A stretch of DNA of 8,346 bases from Thioalkalivibrio sp. (GCA_003555285.1 PWGH01000209.1:1-8346), one strand, 5' to 3'. Counted from the first letter of the stretch, positions 1 through 6,286 are shown. Translations and numbers: made by a program. The notes: generated by a model from the letters alone, not told the origin.

Positions 1-1
1 C

Positions 2-79
2 GGTGTGAACCCCCGGTGTGAACCCCCGGTGTGAACCCCCGGTGTGAACCCCTGGCGTGAACCCCTGGCGTGAACCGCC
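2..79. repeat. 13-bp tandem repeat, six copies, at the window edge
   Basis: Six head-to-tail copies of a 13-bp unit, GGTGTGAACCCCC. The first three are identical. The fourth ends in T, the fifth reads GGCGTGAACCCCT and the sixth GGCGTGAACCGCC, so divergence grows towards the gene. The array begins at the window edge and may extend further left. It lies 20 bp beyond the stop codon of the HPF-type gene, in that gene's 3' flank. The period is not a multiple of three and no reading frame uses it. I see no clear hairpin with a T run here. The function is unknown. Confidence 0.93.
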
Positions 80-99
80 GGCGGATCGGCCGGACCGGA

Positions 100-705
100 T
101 CACTCCGTGTCTGAAATCGGCGTGACCGGCTTGTGCAGGAGTTGCACCGTGGAGGCGCGAAATTCCTCCTCCAGCCACCCCTCTTCGTTCTCCATCTCCA
201 CATCGGGTTCGAAGCGCACCTCGGTCCCCTCGGTCAGGCGATCGTAATCCCCATGCAGCACGGCGTCGCGGTGGAAGGTGTAGTGCGTGCCTGCCGCATC
301 CTGAAGCACTCCATATTCGAGCGCCGGGTTGAGTTCGATCACGATGCCGCGCGGCTCCGAGTCATGCTGCTTCACATCGCCGCGGCGCTTCCCCTGCTCC
401 TTTTTCAGTTGCCGTTCGATGGCCTCGAAGGCCCGGCGGATCACCGGCCGCAATTGCACCTGCGGGTCGCCCACCGTACCGGTCTTCTCCGCGATCAGGT
501 CCTTTTTGGGCGGAATCGTGACCTCCACCCGGACGCGGTAGGGATTCCCTGTGTGCTGATGGCCCTGCTCCTGTTCCAAGGCCACCCGGCAGGCGATCAT
601 GTCGTCGGCCAGGTTCGCGAGCCTGCCGATCCGCTTGTCGATGTAGTCCTCGATCCATTGCGAGCGGGACATGTGATGAAAGCTGATTTCCGGGGCTACC
701 TGCAT
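100..705 (-). CDS. HPF/RaiA-family ribosome-associated protein with a C-terminal cold-shock-like domain
   Basis: This is a 201-residue protein that probably binds the ribosome. Residues 1-105 resemble the hibernation promoting factor / RaiA fold, with an early SxWIEDYIDKRIGRLA helix, a central RVRVEVTIPPKKDL strand and a basic helix ending KKEQGKRRG. A linker of about 12 residues leads to residues 118-190, which look like a divergent cold-shock/S1-like beta barrel: GIVIELNPALEYGVLQD, then HYTFHRDAV, then a LTEGTEVRFEPD segment. The RNP motifs are only partly kept. Family knowledge says HPF/RaiA proteins occupy the mRNA/tRNA channel of the 30S subunit under stress. Classic short HPF is about 95 residues and long HPF about 180-190, but long HPF carries a different C-terminal dimerisation domain. 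I chose the ATG at 705 because GAGGTGA lies 5 bases upstream; an in-frame ATG at 750 would add 15 residues. It is the last gene of the minus-strand block, 87 bp after htrA. The domain call is firm for HPF and moderate for the cold-shock part. Confidence 0.85.
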   Translation of the reverse strand: MQVAPEISFHHMSRSQWIEDYIDKRIGRLANLADDMIACRVALEQEQGHQHTGNPYRVRVEVTIPPKKDLIAEKTGTVGDPQVQLRPVIRRAFEAIERQLKKEQGKRRGDVKQHDSEPRGIVIELNPALEYGVLQDAAGTHYTFHRDAVLHGDYDRLTEGTEVRFEPDVEMENEEGWLEEEFRASTVQLLHKPVTPISDTE

Positions 706-710
706 GGTCG

Positions 711-717
711 TCACCTC
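711..717 (-). promoter_or_regulatory. Ribosome binding site that sets the HPF-type gene start
   Basis: On the minus strand this reads GAGGTGA, followed by five bases and the ATG at 705. The in-frame ATG codons at 750 and 735 lack a comparable site, so 705 is preferred. Confidence 0.6.
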
Positions 718-792
718 ATGTTGAAGATCCGGCATGGCGCCGTCGGCCACCCCCGCATCACGGGATCGGAGACGCCCTTCGGCCTGTGCATT

Positions 793-2058
793 TCATTCGA
801 CGGGCACCACCTCCAGCGCGATCTCCACCTCGAGTTCGGCACCGTCACGCCAAACGGTCAGCGTGACCACATCGCCTTCATCGCGCTCCAGGATCACGCG
901 TTGGATATCCAACGGTTGCCGAACCGGTTGCCCATCGATCCCCGTGATCACATCCATACCAAAAGGGAAAGGTTCGTTCTGAATCAGGATCACCCCTTCG
1001 GGACCCCGGATGCCGGCGCGATCGGCCGGGCCGCCTTCCGCGACCGCAGTCACCACCACGCCCCGTTCGGGCAGCTCCAGTCGTTGCCGCAGGGTGTTCG
1101 GGTAATCGTCGACCTGCCGGGCAATCTCCAGGCCCAGGCGCGGACGATCGGGCAACTGCGCGGCTGCCGCCGCCATGCCGCTCAGGCCTCCCGCCCGGAG
1201 TTCTTCCATCGAGTCCCGAAGCAGATTGCTCGGCACCGCCAGACCAATGCCCGCAAAGGCGCCGGTGGGCGCGAGGATTGCATTGTTGATGCCGATGACC
1301 TCGCCGGCTGAATTCAACAGCGGCCCCCCGGAATTGCCCGGGTTGATCGCCGCGTCTGTCTGCACGTAGGGAATCTCGATGCCCACCAGACCCGGCCGCT
1401 CCCGTTCGACGGCGGAGATGATCCCCGCGGTCACGGTGGATTGCAGGCCAAAGGGATTGCCGATGGCAATCGCCTTCTGACCCACCTGCACCTGATCCGA
1501 ATCGGCCAGCGGAATCGGCGACGGATGCGCGCCGGGCGGTGGGTTCACCACCTCGAGCAAGGCGAAATCGAAGTCCGGATTCGCGCCCAGGACGCGCACT
1601 GCGTGCTCCTGATCGGGGGCGCTCAGGTAGGACACGTGCAACGACGCGCCGGGGGCCAGCTCCAGCGACTCATCGGAGGCATCGGCGAGCACCATCGCCA
1701 CCACATGGAAGTTGGTGATGATGCGCCCCTCCTCATCGACGACGAAGCCGCTGCCTCCCTGAAAGCGTTCGCCATTGGGCGCCGGCCCTTCCAGCGGAGG
1801 GTCGCCGTTGGCGATCCGCACCGAGACGACGCTGGCGCCGACGGCCTGGACCACCTCGATGGTGTTGCGCTCGTACTCGATCCAGGCCGCTTCGGGCATA
1901 TCGGCCTGCGCTGCGGCCGACCCGGCCAGCAAGCCCAGCAGGAACCAAAGCATCAACCCGCCGGTCGCCACCGGAGCGCGAACCCAGGCGCGCCAACGGC
2001 GAACACCGGATGTCTCGGAACCAAAGCTGCCCACCGCCGCACCGCCTGAGTTCGTCAT
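793..2058 (-). CDS. Secreted HtrA/DegP-type serine protease with one PDZ domain
   Basis: This is a 421-residue S1C-family protease. Numbering from the ATG at 2058, a long basic N-terminus (RRWRAWVR, about 19-27) leads to a hydrophobic segment at about 32-50 ending SAAAQA. That looks like a signal peptide cleaved near residue 51, or a membrane anchor, and puts the protease in the periplasm. The catalytic triad is visible: His118 in TNFHVV, Asp164 in DFALLEV and Ser243 in NPGNSGGPLL. A PDZ domain covers about 306-418 (GVVVTAVAEGGPADRAGI, then ITGIDGQPV). Compared with DegP/DegQ, which have two PDZ domains and about 450-475 residues, this protein has one, as in DegS. The PDZ carries a short insertion (GPEGVILIQNEPFPFG) before the usual D-x-I-x-x-I strand. 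The adjacent arginines do not fit a standard Tat motif well. It shares strand with telA upstream and the HPF-type gene downstream and may be cotranscribed. The protease call is very secure; the exact subgroup is not. Confidence 0.95.
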   Translation of the reverse strand: MTNSGGAAVGSFGSETSGVRRWRAWVRAPVATGGLMLWFLLGLLAGSAAAQADMPEAAWIEYERNTIEVVQAVGASVVSVRIANGDPPLEGPAPNGERFQGGSGFVVDEEGRIITNFHVVAMVLADASDESLELAPGASLHVSYLSAPDQEHAVRVLGANPDFDFALLEVVNPPPGAHPSPIPLADSDQVQVGQKAIAIGNPFGLQSTVTAGIISAVERERPGLVGIEIPYVQTDAAINPGNSGGPLLNSAGEVIGINNAILAPTGAFAGIGLAVPSNLLRDSMEELRAGGLSGMAAAAAQLPDRPRLGLEIARQVDDYPNTLRQRLELPERGVVVTAVAEGGPADRAGIRGPEGVILIQNEPFPFGMDVITGIDGQPVRQPLDIQRVILERDEGDVVTLTVWRDGAELEVEIALEVVPVE

Positions 2059-2064
2059 CGTCAT

Positions 2065-2069
2065 CTCCT
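2065..2069 (-). promoter_or_regulatory. Ribosome binding site that sets the htrA-like start
   Basis: AGGAG on the minus strand touches the first possible ATG (2064) directly, but lies six bases from the second in-frame ATG (2058). The second spacing is normal, so translation most likely starts at 2058. Confidence 0.6.
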
Positions 2070-2134
2070 GTCCTGTCGGTTATGGAGCCTGCGTGCGTTC
2101 CTCTGCTGCTGCCTCTGTTCGGCCGCGCTGTCCC

Positions 2135-2182
2135 GTCGTGCCGTCGCGCCGTCGCGCTGGTGCGCTGGTGCGCTGGTGCGCT
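2135..2182. repeat. 8-bp degenerate tandem repeat, six copies, between telA and htrA
   Basis: Six consecutive 8-bp units are seen: GTCGTGCC, GTCGCGCC, GTCGCGCT and then GGTGCGCT three times. The last three are identical. The array fills much of the 134-bp spacer between the telA stop and the htrA-like start, so it lies in the 5' leader of the protease gene if the two are cotranscribed. A change of copy number would alter spacing or RNA structure, not the reading frame of either gene. No clear terminator was seen in the spacer. Confidence 0.85.
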
Positions 2183-2192
2183 GCGCTCGATG

Positions 2193-3335
2193 TTAATGCT
2201 CCCGCAACCCCTGCTCCTTGGCACTGGCTGCGGCCAGCGAATCGCGCAGCTGCCGCTCCAGCGCGTCCAACTCGGCGGTGGCTTCGGCACGGGCCGCGCG
2301 GCCTTCGTCGGCAATGCGCAGGCTGTCCTCGATCGCGCCGATCAGCGTGCGGTTGGCCTCGGCCACCGCCTGGATGTCGAAGACCCCCCGCTCCATCTGC
2401 TGGCGCGCCTCGACGTTCGCCTCGCGCAGGTTTTCGGCGTTCGAGCGCAGCAGTTCATTGGTAAGGTCGGTGGCCGCACCCACCGCGTGCGCGGCCTCGC
2501 GCGAGCGCTGGATGGTCAGGGCCTGGGCCAGTTGCTGGCGCCATAGCGGCACCGTGTTGACCAGCGTCGAGCCGATCTTGCCGACCAGGCCCTTGTCGTT
2601 CTCCTGCACCAGCCGGATGCTCGGCAGGCTCTGCATCGTCACCTGCCGGGTCAGACGCAGGTCGTGAATGCGCCGATCCAGATCATCGCGCATCGCCCGG
2701 GTGTCGCGCAGGCGCTGGGCCGCCAAGGTGTCCCGGGGGGACTGTGCCGCCTGCACCAGGCCCGGAATCACGGTTTCGTCCAGTTCCGCGAGTTTCGCCT
2801 CGCCCGCCGCGATGTAGCGTTCGAGGTCACGGAAGTACGCGAGGTTGGCCGCATAGAGCCGATCCAGGGCCTCGATATCGATCATCAAATCGGTCTTGTG
2901 GCGATCCAGGCGTTCGGTGATCTGATCGATCTGATCCCGCACCCGTTCATACCGCTGCAGCAGCTTGGCCGCATCCCGCCCTTTGCCGCGCAGGCGATCG
3001 AGCCAACCGGCCCGACGTGTCGGGTCGAGCCCGCTGATGTCGAAGCCGCGCAGGGTCAGCACCATGTCGTTGAGCGCGGACCCGGCCGGCCCGACATCCT
3101 TGCTGCGCACGCGCTCGAGCATGCTGTCGGATACGGTGGTCAGTTGCTGCTGCGCGCGGCCGCCGAAGAACAGCACCGAATGGCTGTCGCTGAGGTCGAG
3201 TTCGGCCAGCAGCGGCTCGAGTTCGGCGCGAGTGAAACCGTGCTCCGGCAGGCGGGCTTCGGGTACGGCATCGGCCGCGGGCTTCGGCGCCGAGTGCGAC
3301 GTGGGCTTCGTGCGGGAATCATCGGACGCGGTCAT
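2193..3335 (-). CDS. telA: TelA-family (toxic anion resistance) protein
   Basis: This is a 380-residue, highly helical cytoplasmic protein of the TelA / KlaA / YaaN family. The most telling stretch is at residues 234-272: QSLPSIRLVQENDKGLVGKI, then GSTLVNTVPLWRQQ, which follows the family pattern of Q-x-x-P-x-IR-x-x-Q-x-ND before a KI...T-x-PLW segment. The rest is long amphipathic helix and coiled coil (about 120-190, 205-230, 280-370). Residues 1-30 are polar and probably disordered. Members were linked to tellurite resistance on plasmids, but most chromosomal copies have no proven tellurite role and their biochemistry is unsettled. The partner gene xpaC lies directly upstream, a conserved pair also seen in Bacillus (xpaC-yaaN). 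I chose the ATG at 3335 because GAGGA lies six bases upstream. An in-frame ATG at 3443 overlaps the xpaC stop as ATGA, but it would add 36 low-complexity residues encoded by a 14-bp repeat. Confidence 0.93.
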   Translation of the reverse strand: MTASDDSRTKPTSHSAPKPAADAVPEARLPEHGFTRAELEPLLAELDLSDSHSVLFFGGRAQQQLTTVSDSMLERVRSKDVGPAGSALNDMVLTLRGFDISGLDPTRRAGWLDRLRGKGRDAAKLLQRYERVRDQIDQITERLDRHKTDLMIDIEALDRLYAANLAYFRDLERYIAAGEAKLAELDETVIPGLVQAAQSPRDTLAAQRLRDTRAMRDDLDRRIHDLRLTRQVTMQSLPSIRLVQENDKGLVGKIGSTLVNTVPLWRQQLAQALTIQRSREAAHAVGAATDLTNELLRSNAENLREANVEARQQMERGVFDIQAVAEANRTLIGAIEDSLRIADEGRAARAEATAELDALERQLRDSLAAASAKEQGLREH

Positions 3336-3341
3336 ACGGGG

Positions 3342-3346
3342 TCCTC
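3342..3346 (-). promoter_or_regulatory. Ribosome binding site that sets the telA start
   Basis: GAGGA on the minus strand, six bases before the ATG at 3335. The rival start at 3443 has GGGAGG four bases upstream, inside the end of xpaC, so the choice also rests on the low-complexity repeat between the two starts. Confidence 0.5.
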
Positions 3347-3348
3347 GG

Positions 3349-3432
3349 TTGGGCGGTCTTTTTCTGGGTGATCTATTGTCGGGCGTCCTCTGTCGGGCGG
3401 CCTGTTGTTCGGTCTGCTGTCGGGCGGTGGCA
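3349..3432. repeat. 14-bp degenerate tandem repeat, six copies, between xpaC and telA
   Basis: The stretch divides cleanly into six 14-bp units starting at 3349, 3363, 3377, 3391, 3405 and 3419. The best copies are TGTCGGGCGTCCTC, TGTCGGGCGGCCTG and TGTCGGGCGGTGGC; units 1, 2 and 5 are more diverged. The array fills almost the whole spacer between the xpaC stop and the preferred telA start. Its period is not a multiple of three, which fits non-coding DNA and argues against the longer telA start at 3443. Confidence 0.65.
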
Positions 3433-3439
3433 CAGGAGG

Positions 3440-4318
3440 TCATACGGCCTCCCGCTCGAGGCGCTGGCGCAGTACCTCGATCTCGATGTCGAGATCGGTC
3501 ACGTCATGCTCGCGCAGCGCCGTGCGCTGGCGCTCGAAGACCTCCTCGATCTCCACCAGCACATTGCGGAAATTCTGCTCCAACTCCCGCGACGGCGCGA
3601 GGCGGTGGCTCCGGGCATAGCGGCTCGCCACCCGCTCGGCCCCTTCCAGATACACGTTCAGGAACTGACGCGCCCGGAACAGCTCCTCGGGCCGCTCGGC
3701 GATCATGTCGAGGATCACCCGGCCCTGGTTTGCGATGCGCAACAACCGTTGTTCCAGTTCCCGATTGCCGACACTGTCGGCGGCACTGTGCAAAGCCACA
3801 ATGCGTTGCTCGGCCTGCGCCAGCGCCCGCTGCTGTCGTGGCTCCCGGGTGGCCCGCGTACGCGAAGCCCGATCGGTGGCCGGCAAGGTCAGGCGATAGG
3901 CCAGGTGGTAACCACCCAAAGCCAGCGCACCGAACAAAACGCTGCCGACGAGATCATGCCCCGCGACTCCGAAAGCGACCAGCAGGGTAGCGCCACTCAC
4001 CAGCGCCGCACCCAGGGCCTTATAGGGCACCGGGGACGGTTGGGTGTAGCGCCGCTCCGGGGCAAACCGTTCCTCGCGCAGGCCACGCCGGGTGAACCGG
4101 GCGCCACCGATGAACGCCACGAAGGCGGCGGCACAAAGCACCGCCACCAGCCATTGCCCCCGGGCCAGCGCAATCACGCCGGCGAAGGGCAACGGCACCG
4201 GTAGCACGTACAACAGCCCACCACGCAACCCCAGCCGGCCGCGCTGCCAGTTCGTCCACCGCTCGCGCAACAAGGCCAGTTGGCGTTCCGTGAACGGGTC
4301 GAAGCGCTCAGAGGACAT
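3440..4318 (-). CDS. xpaC: XpaC-family membrane protein (5-bromo-4-chloroindolyl phosphate hydrolysis family)
   Basis: This is a 292-residue protein. Numbering from the ATG at 4318, hydrophobic segments lie at about 33-52, 55-73, 101-120 and 122-140, giving two membrane hairpins. They are followed by a charged, helical cytoplasmic tail from about 150 to the end. The tail includes ARQFLNVYLEGAERVASRYA (about 216-235), which resembles the FLNYYLP-type segment typical of XpaC proteins, and ends in an acidic coiled coil. The family name comes from a plate phenotype in Bacillus; no catalytic residues are known and an enzymatic role is doubtful. Pairing with telA is the strongest support for the call. 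An upstream in-frame TTG at 4324 is possible, but the ATG at 4318 is preferred. Its ribosome binding site is weak (AGG nine bases upstream), so translation may depend on coupling to the small upstream frame that ends inside it at 4308. Confidence 0.85.
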   Translation of the reverse strand: MSSERFDPFTERQLALLRERWTNWQRGRLGLRGGLLYVLPVPLPFAGVIALARGQWLVAVLCAAAFVAFIGGARFTRRGLREERFAPERRYTQPSPVPYKALGAALVSGATLLVAFGVAGHDLVGSVLFGALALGGYHLAYRLTLPATDRASRTRATREPRQQRALAQAEQRIVALHSAADSVGNRELEQRLLRIANQGRVILDMIAERPEELFRARQFLNVYLEGAERVASRYARSHRLAPSRELEQNFRNVLVEIEEVFERQRTALREHDVTDLDIEIEVLRQRLEREAV

Positions 4319-4391
4319 GCACAAAGGCCTGACAGGAAACCAGCCCCACGCTGATGAACAACAGCAGCCCCCCCAGCAATCTCACCAGCAT
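4308..4391 (-). CDS. Possible 27-residue hydrophobic small protein overlapping the xpaC start
   Basis: An ATG at 4391 opens a 27-codon frame that stops with TGA at 4308-4310, eleven bases inside xpaC. The peptide starts MLVRLLGGLLLFISVG and ends in CQAFVHVL, so it is one membrane-length hydrophobic stretch with an Arg near the N-terminus. GGTGA lies four bases before the ATG and is a reasonable ribosome binding site. It is too short for usual gene callers. It may be a single-span membrane peptide, a leader that couples translation to xpaC, or chance. Its frame is the same as that of the 80-residue gene just upstream, separated by a stop and 16 codons, so it could also be the remnant of a longer C-terminus. 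I do not recognise the family. Confidence 0.35.
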   Translation of the reverse strand: MLVRLLGGLLLFISVGLVSCQAFVHVL

Positions 4392-4442
4392 CCGTTCACC
4401 CCACTCGATGGATACGCCCTGCCCGCAACGCCGGACCGTAGC

Positions 4443-4685
4443 CTAGCTTGGTCCCTTCCCGCGCACCTCATTCGGATCGTGCTCCTTGGCCCGCTTGGCG
4501 GCCTCCTCTTCGGCGTGCTCCAGCGCCTCCTGCTCTCTGGAATCCGCAGGCTCGGCCTCGTGCGCCAATGCCTCGGTATCGTGTTCCTGGACGAATTCCT
4601 GTTTCTTCTCGTTGGATTTGCGGGCCGAACGCTTGTCGCCCTCACCCTGGATATCGTGCCCCGAAGGATCCTTTCGGTCATTCAT
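4443..4685 (-). CDS. Small, highly charged hydrophilic protein, function unknown
   Basis: This is an 80-residue protein with almost no hydrophobic residues. The N-terminal half is basic and polar (KDPSGHDIQGEGDKRSARKS) and the second half is acidic and Ala/Glu-rich (EALEHAEEEAAKRAKEHDP), probably a single helix or disordered. Composition resembles small stress-induced hydrophilic proteins, but I do not recognise a family. The ATG at 4685 is chosen because GGAGGAGGG lies six bases upstream; a longer frame from 4763 has no such support. It is the first gene of the minus-strand block, followed 52 bp after its stop by the possible small peptide and then by xpaC. The strong ribosome binding site suggests it is well expressed. 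It borders the repeat array of the transposase region. Confidence 0.65.
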   Translation of the reverse strand: MNDRKDPSGHDIQGEGDKRSARKSNEKKQEFVQEHDTEALAHEAEPADSREQEALEHAEEEAAKRAKEHDPNEVRGKGPS

Positions 4686-4691
4686 CGAAAA

Positions 4692-4700
4692 CCCTCCTCC
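4692..4700 (-). promoter_or_regulatory. Strong ribosome binding site of the 80-residue gene
   Basis: GGAGGAGGG on the minus strand, six bases before the ATG at 4685. This is the strongest site in the left block and decides the short start over the one at 4763. Confidence 0.7.
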
Positions 4701-4778
4701 ATCGTTGCCTACCCCTAGGACAACACCCACAACCCAGGAGTGCCAACCGATCACCCGCCCCACCGACCAAGAACGAGA

Positions 4779-5039
4779 TTGGGATCGAGATCACAAAATT
4801 GGGACACAAGATTGGGCACAAGGTTGGGATGGGCACAAGGTTGGGACACCCACAAAAAACAAGGTTGGGACACCTACAAAACAAGGTTGGGACACCCACA
4901 AAAGGCACAAGGTTGGGACACCCACAAAAACACAAGGTTGGGACACCCATTACTCAGCGGAGGAATCGGGACATCCATCACTGCCGCGGTCGGATCGCGG
5001 ACAGCAGCGAGGGACGGCAACCAGGACATCCATTACTCC
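4779..5039. repeat. Left repeat array: TTGGGACACCCACAAA motif
   Basis: TTGGG starts occur at 4779, 4799, 4812, 4824, 4841, 4865, 4887, 4913 and 4938. The last five form regular units of 22-26 bp built on GGTTGGGACACCCACAAA (one copy has CACCTACAAA), with A-rich spacers. The first four are shorter and truncated. Beyond them are looser copies, GGGACATCCATCACTG at 4968 and GGACATCCATTACTCC at 5024, matching the GGACACCCATTACTC end of the last good unit. Together these fill most of the gap between the 80-residue gene and the transposase gene. On the plus strand the motif points towards the transposase; the reverse complement is found beyond its end. Confidence 0.9.
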
Positions 5040-5107
5040 GAACGGATAATGGGGTCACCCAGGATCATGCAGCAACACATGAGCTCTGTTGCACGATAAC
5101 ACCCGTA

Positions 5108-5120
5108 CGATCATTGATCG
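5108..5120. promoter_or_regulatory. Perfect 13-base palindrome upstream of the transposase promoter
   Basis: CGATCATTGATCG is a perfect inverted repeat with 6-base arms around one central T. It lies 15 bases before the candidate -35 box and 75 bases before the transposase start codon. It could be an operator or a chance palindrome. The rest of 5041-5135 shows no gene. Confidence 0.3.
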
Positions 5121-5135
5121 GCGATTGGCGACGGG

Positions 5136-5164
5136 TTGACGCCACCGAGGCCCCCCGCTAGCTT
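5136..5164 (+). promoter_or_regulatory. Possible sigma-70 type promoter of the transposase gene
   Basis: TTGACG (5136-5141, five of six consensus bases) is followed by 17 bases and TAGCTT (5159-5164, three of six). The spacing is ideal but the -10 box is weak. Transcription would begin about 25 bases before the GTG start, leaving a leader that holds only the ribosome binding site. Confidence 0.35.
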
Positions 5165-5195
5165 CTAGAGTCATTCCCGGGACAAGGAGCACCCC

Positions 5196-6209
5196 GTGAC
5201 CAGAGCCAGGAAGGAACTCGTTCATCCAGACACCACCCCGTACTACCACTGCATCGGCCGCTGTGTGCGTCAGGCATTTCTCTGTGGGGTGGACCCCTTC
5301 TCCGGTCAGAACCACGAACACCGCAAGGGCTGGATACTGGAGCGCCTGCGCGTCTTGCAGGACATCTTTGCGGTGGACATTTGCGCCTATGCCGTCATGT
5401 CGAACCACTACCATCTTGTCGTTCGCCTAAACCCCGAGCAGGTCGAGGGCTGGTCCGAGAACGAGGTGATCGAACGCTGGTGCCGGTTGTTCTCGCTTCC
5501 GAGCTTGGTCGTAGCGTATCGGGACGATTTTGCCCAAACCGAGGGCGAACGGGCCGAGGCGCGACAACGCATTGCCCTCTGGCGCGAGCGGCTGGGGGAT
5601 CTTTCCTGGTTCATGCGCGGCCTGAATGAACACTTAGCCCGACGGGCCAACGCGGAGGATCGCTGCAAGGGGCGGTTCTGGGAGGGCCGGTTCAAGAGCC
5701 AGGCGTTGCTGGACGACGCCGCGGTGCTCACCTGCATGAGCTATGTGGACCTGAATCCGATCCGTGCCGGTATCGCGGCGACACCGGAGGCTTCGGATTT
5801 CACTTCGATCCAACAGCGCATCGCCGAGTTGGTGCAGGACAGATGGATCGCGGAAAACTCTCCGCAGCCACCGCAACTGATTCCGCTGGACAGTATTGAT
5901 GCGGACCCTCATCGTAACGTCCTCGAATTCGCCACGCAGGACTATCTGGAACTGGTCGACTGGGCAGGGCGGGCAATTCGGGACGAAAAACGGGGTGCGA
6001 TTCCAGAACACTCGCCGCCAATCCTGCAACGCCTACAACTCGATGCTGCGCAGTATCTTCGGCACGTTCGCCGGGGTGGGCGCCATCATCATGTGAGCGT
6101 GCTGGGACACGCGGACCGTATCCAGCAGGTCGCCCAGCGACTGGGCCGCTCCTTCTTTAAGGGGCTATCCCAGTCGCGCCGGCTCTATCGTCTCCGACAG
6201 CCAGCCTGA
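5196..6209 (+). CDS. REP-associated tyrosine transposase (Y1_Tnp / IS200-like, HUH family)
   Basis: This is a 337-residue protein. The N-terminus has the RAYT-type PYYHCIGRCVRQAFLCG (15-31). The HUH metal-binding motif is H71-Y72-H73 in VMSNHYHLVVRLNP. GRFWEGRFKSQALLDD lies at 159-174, and the probable nucleophile is Tyr183 in MSYVDLNPIRAG. Such enzymes nick single-stranded DNA by forming a covalent tyrosine link. The C-terminal part (about 195-337) is a long extension ending in a basic RRGGRHHH...SRRLYRLRQ region that may bind DNA or RNA. Many RAYTs have 150-250 residues, so this is a large variant. Translation starts at GTG, with AAGGAG six bases upstream. All key residues are present and the frame is intact, so it is probably active or recently so. 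It is the only plus-strand gene here and is enclosed by inverted copies of GGGACACCC repeats. Confidence 0.93.
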   Translation: MTRARKELVHPDTTPYYHCIGRCVRQAFLCGVDPFSGQNHEHRKGWILERLRVLQDIFAVDICAYAVMSNHYHLVVRLNPEQVEGWSENEVIERWCRLFSLPSLVVAYRDDFAQTEGERAEARQRIALWRERLGDLSWFMRGLNEHLARRANAEDRCKGRFWEGRFKSQALLDDAAVLTCMSYVDLNPIRAGIAATPEASDFTSIQQRIAELVQDRWIAENSPQPPQLIPLDSIDADPHRNVLEFATQDYLELVDWAGRAIRDEKRGAIPEHSPPILQRLQLDAAQYLRHVRRGGRHHHVSVLGHADRIQQVAQRLGRSFFKGLSQSRRLYRLRQPA

Positions 6210-6286
6210 ACTCGCGAGACCACTCGACCTTTGGTGCTTGATACGGCGCCCAAAGCGCGAAGGATCTTAGATGTCTTGGTCGGTCC

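Noticed and set aside
133..1311. Long plus-strand frame of 392 codons across the HPF and htrA-like genes
   Set aside because: It is antisense to two well-supported genes, crosses their intergenic gap, has a His/Arg/Gly-rich composition typical of a shadow frame in GC-rich DNA, and shows no family motif.
3336..3443. Longer telA start at 3443 overlapping the xpaC stop as ATGA
   Set aside because: The added 36 residues are low-complexity, encoded by a 14-bp tandem repeat, while the ATG at 3335 has GAGGA at ideal distance. It is not fully excluded.
2664..4204. Long plus-strand frames opposite telA and xpaC
   Set aside because: The minus-strand proteins carry recognisable TelA and XpaC features; the opposite frames are low-complexity Arg/Pro/His-rich shadows.
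4678..4950. Cys-rich 90-codon minus-strand frame with repeated GVPTLxFCGCPNLV
   Set aside because: It is simply the translation of the repeat array on the minus strand; the periodic protein comes from the DNA repeat, and the frame runs into the 80-residue gene.
4779..4957. CRISPR array
   Set aside because: The repeats are short, the spacers are A-rich and only a few bases long, the period varies from 12 to 26 bp, and there is no cas gene.
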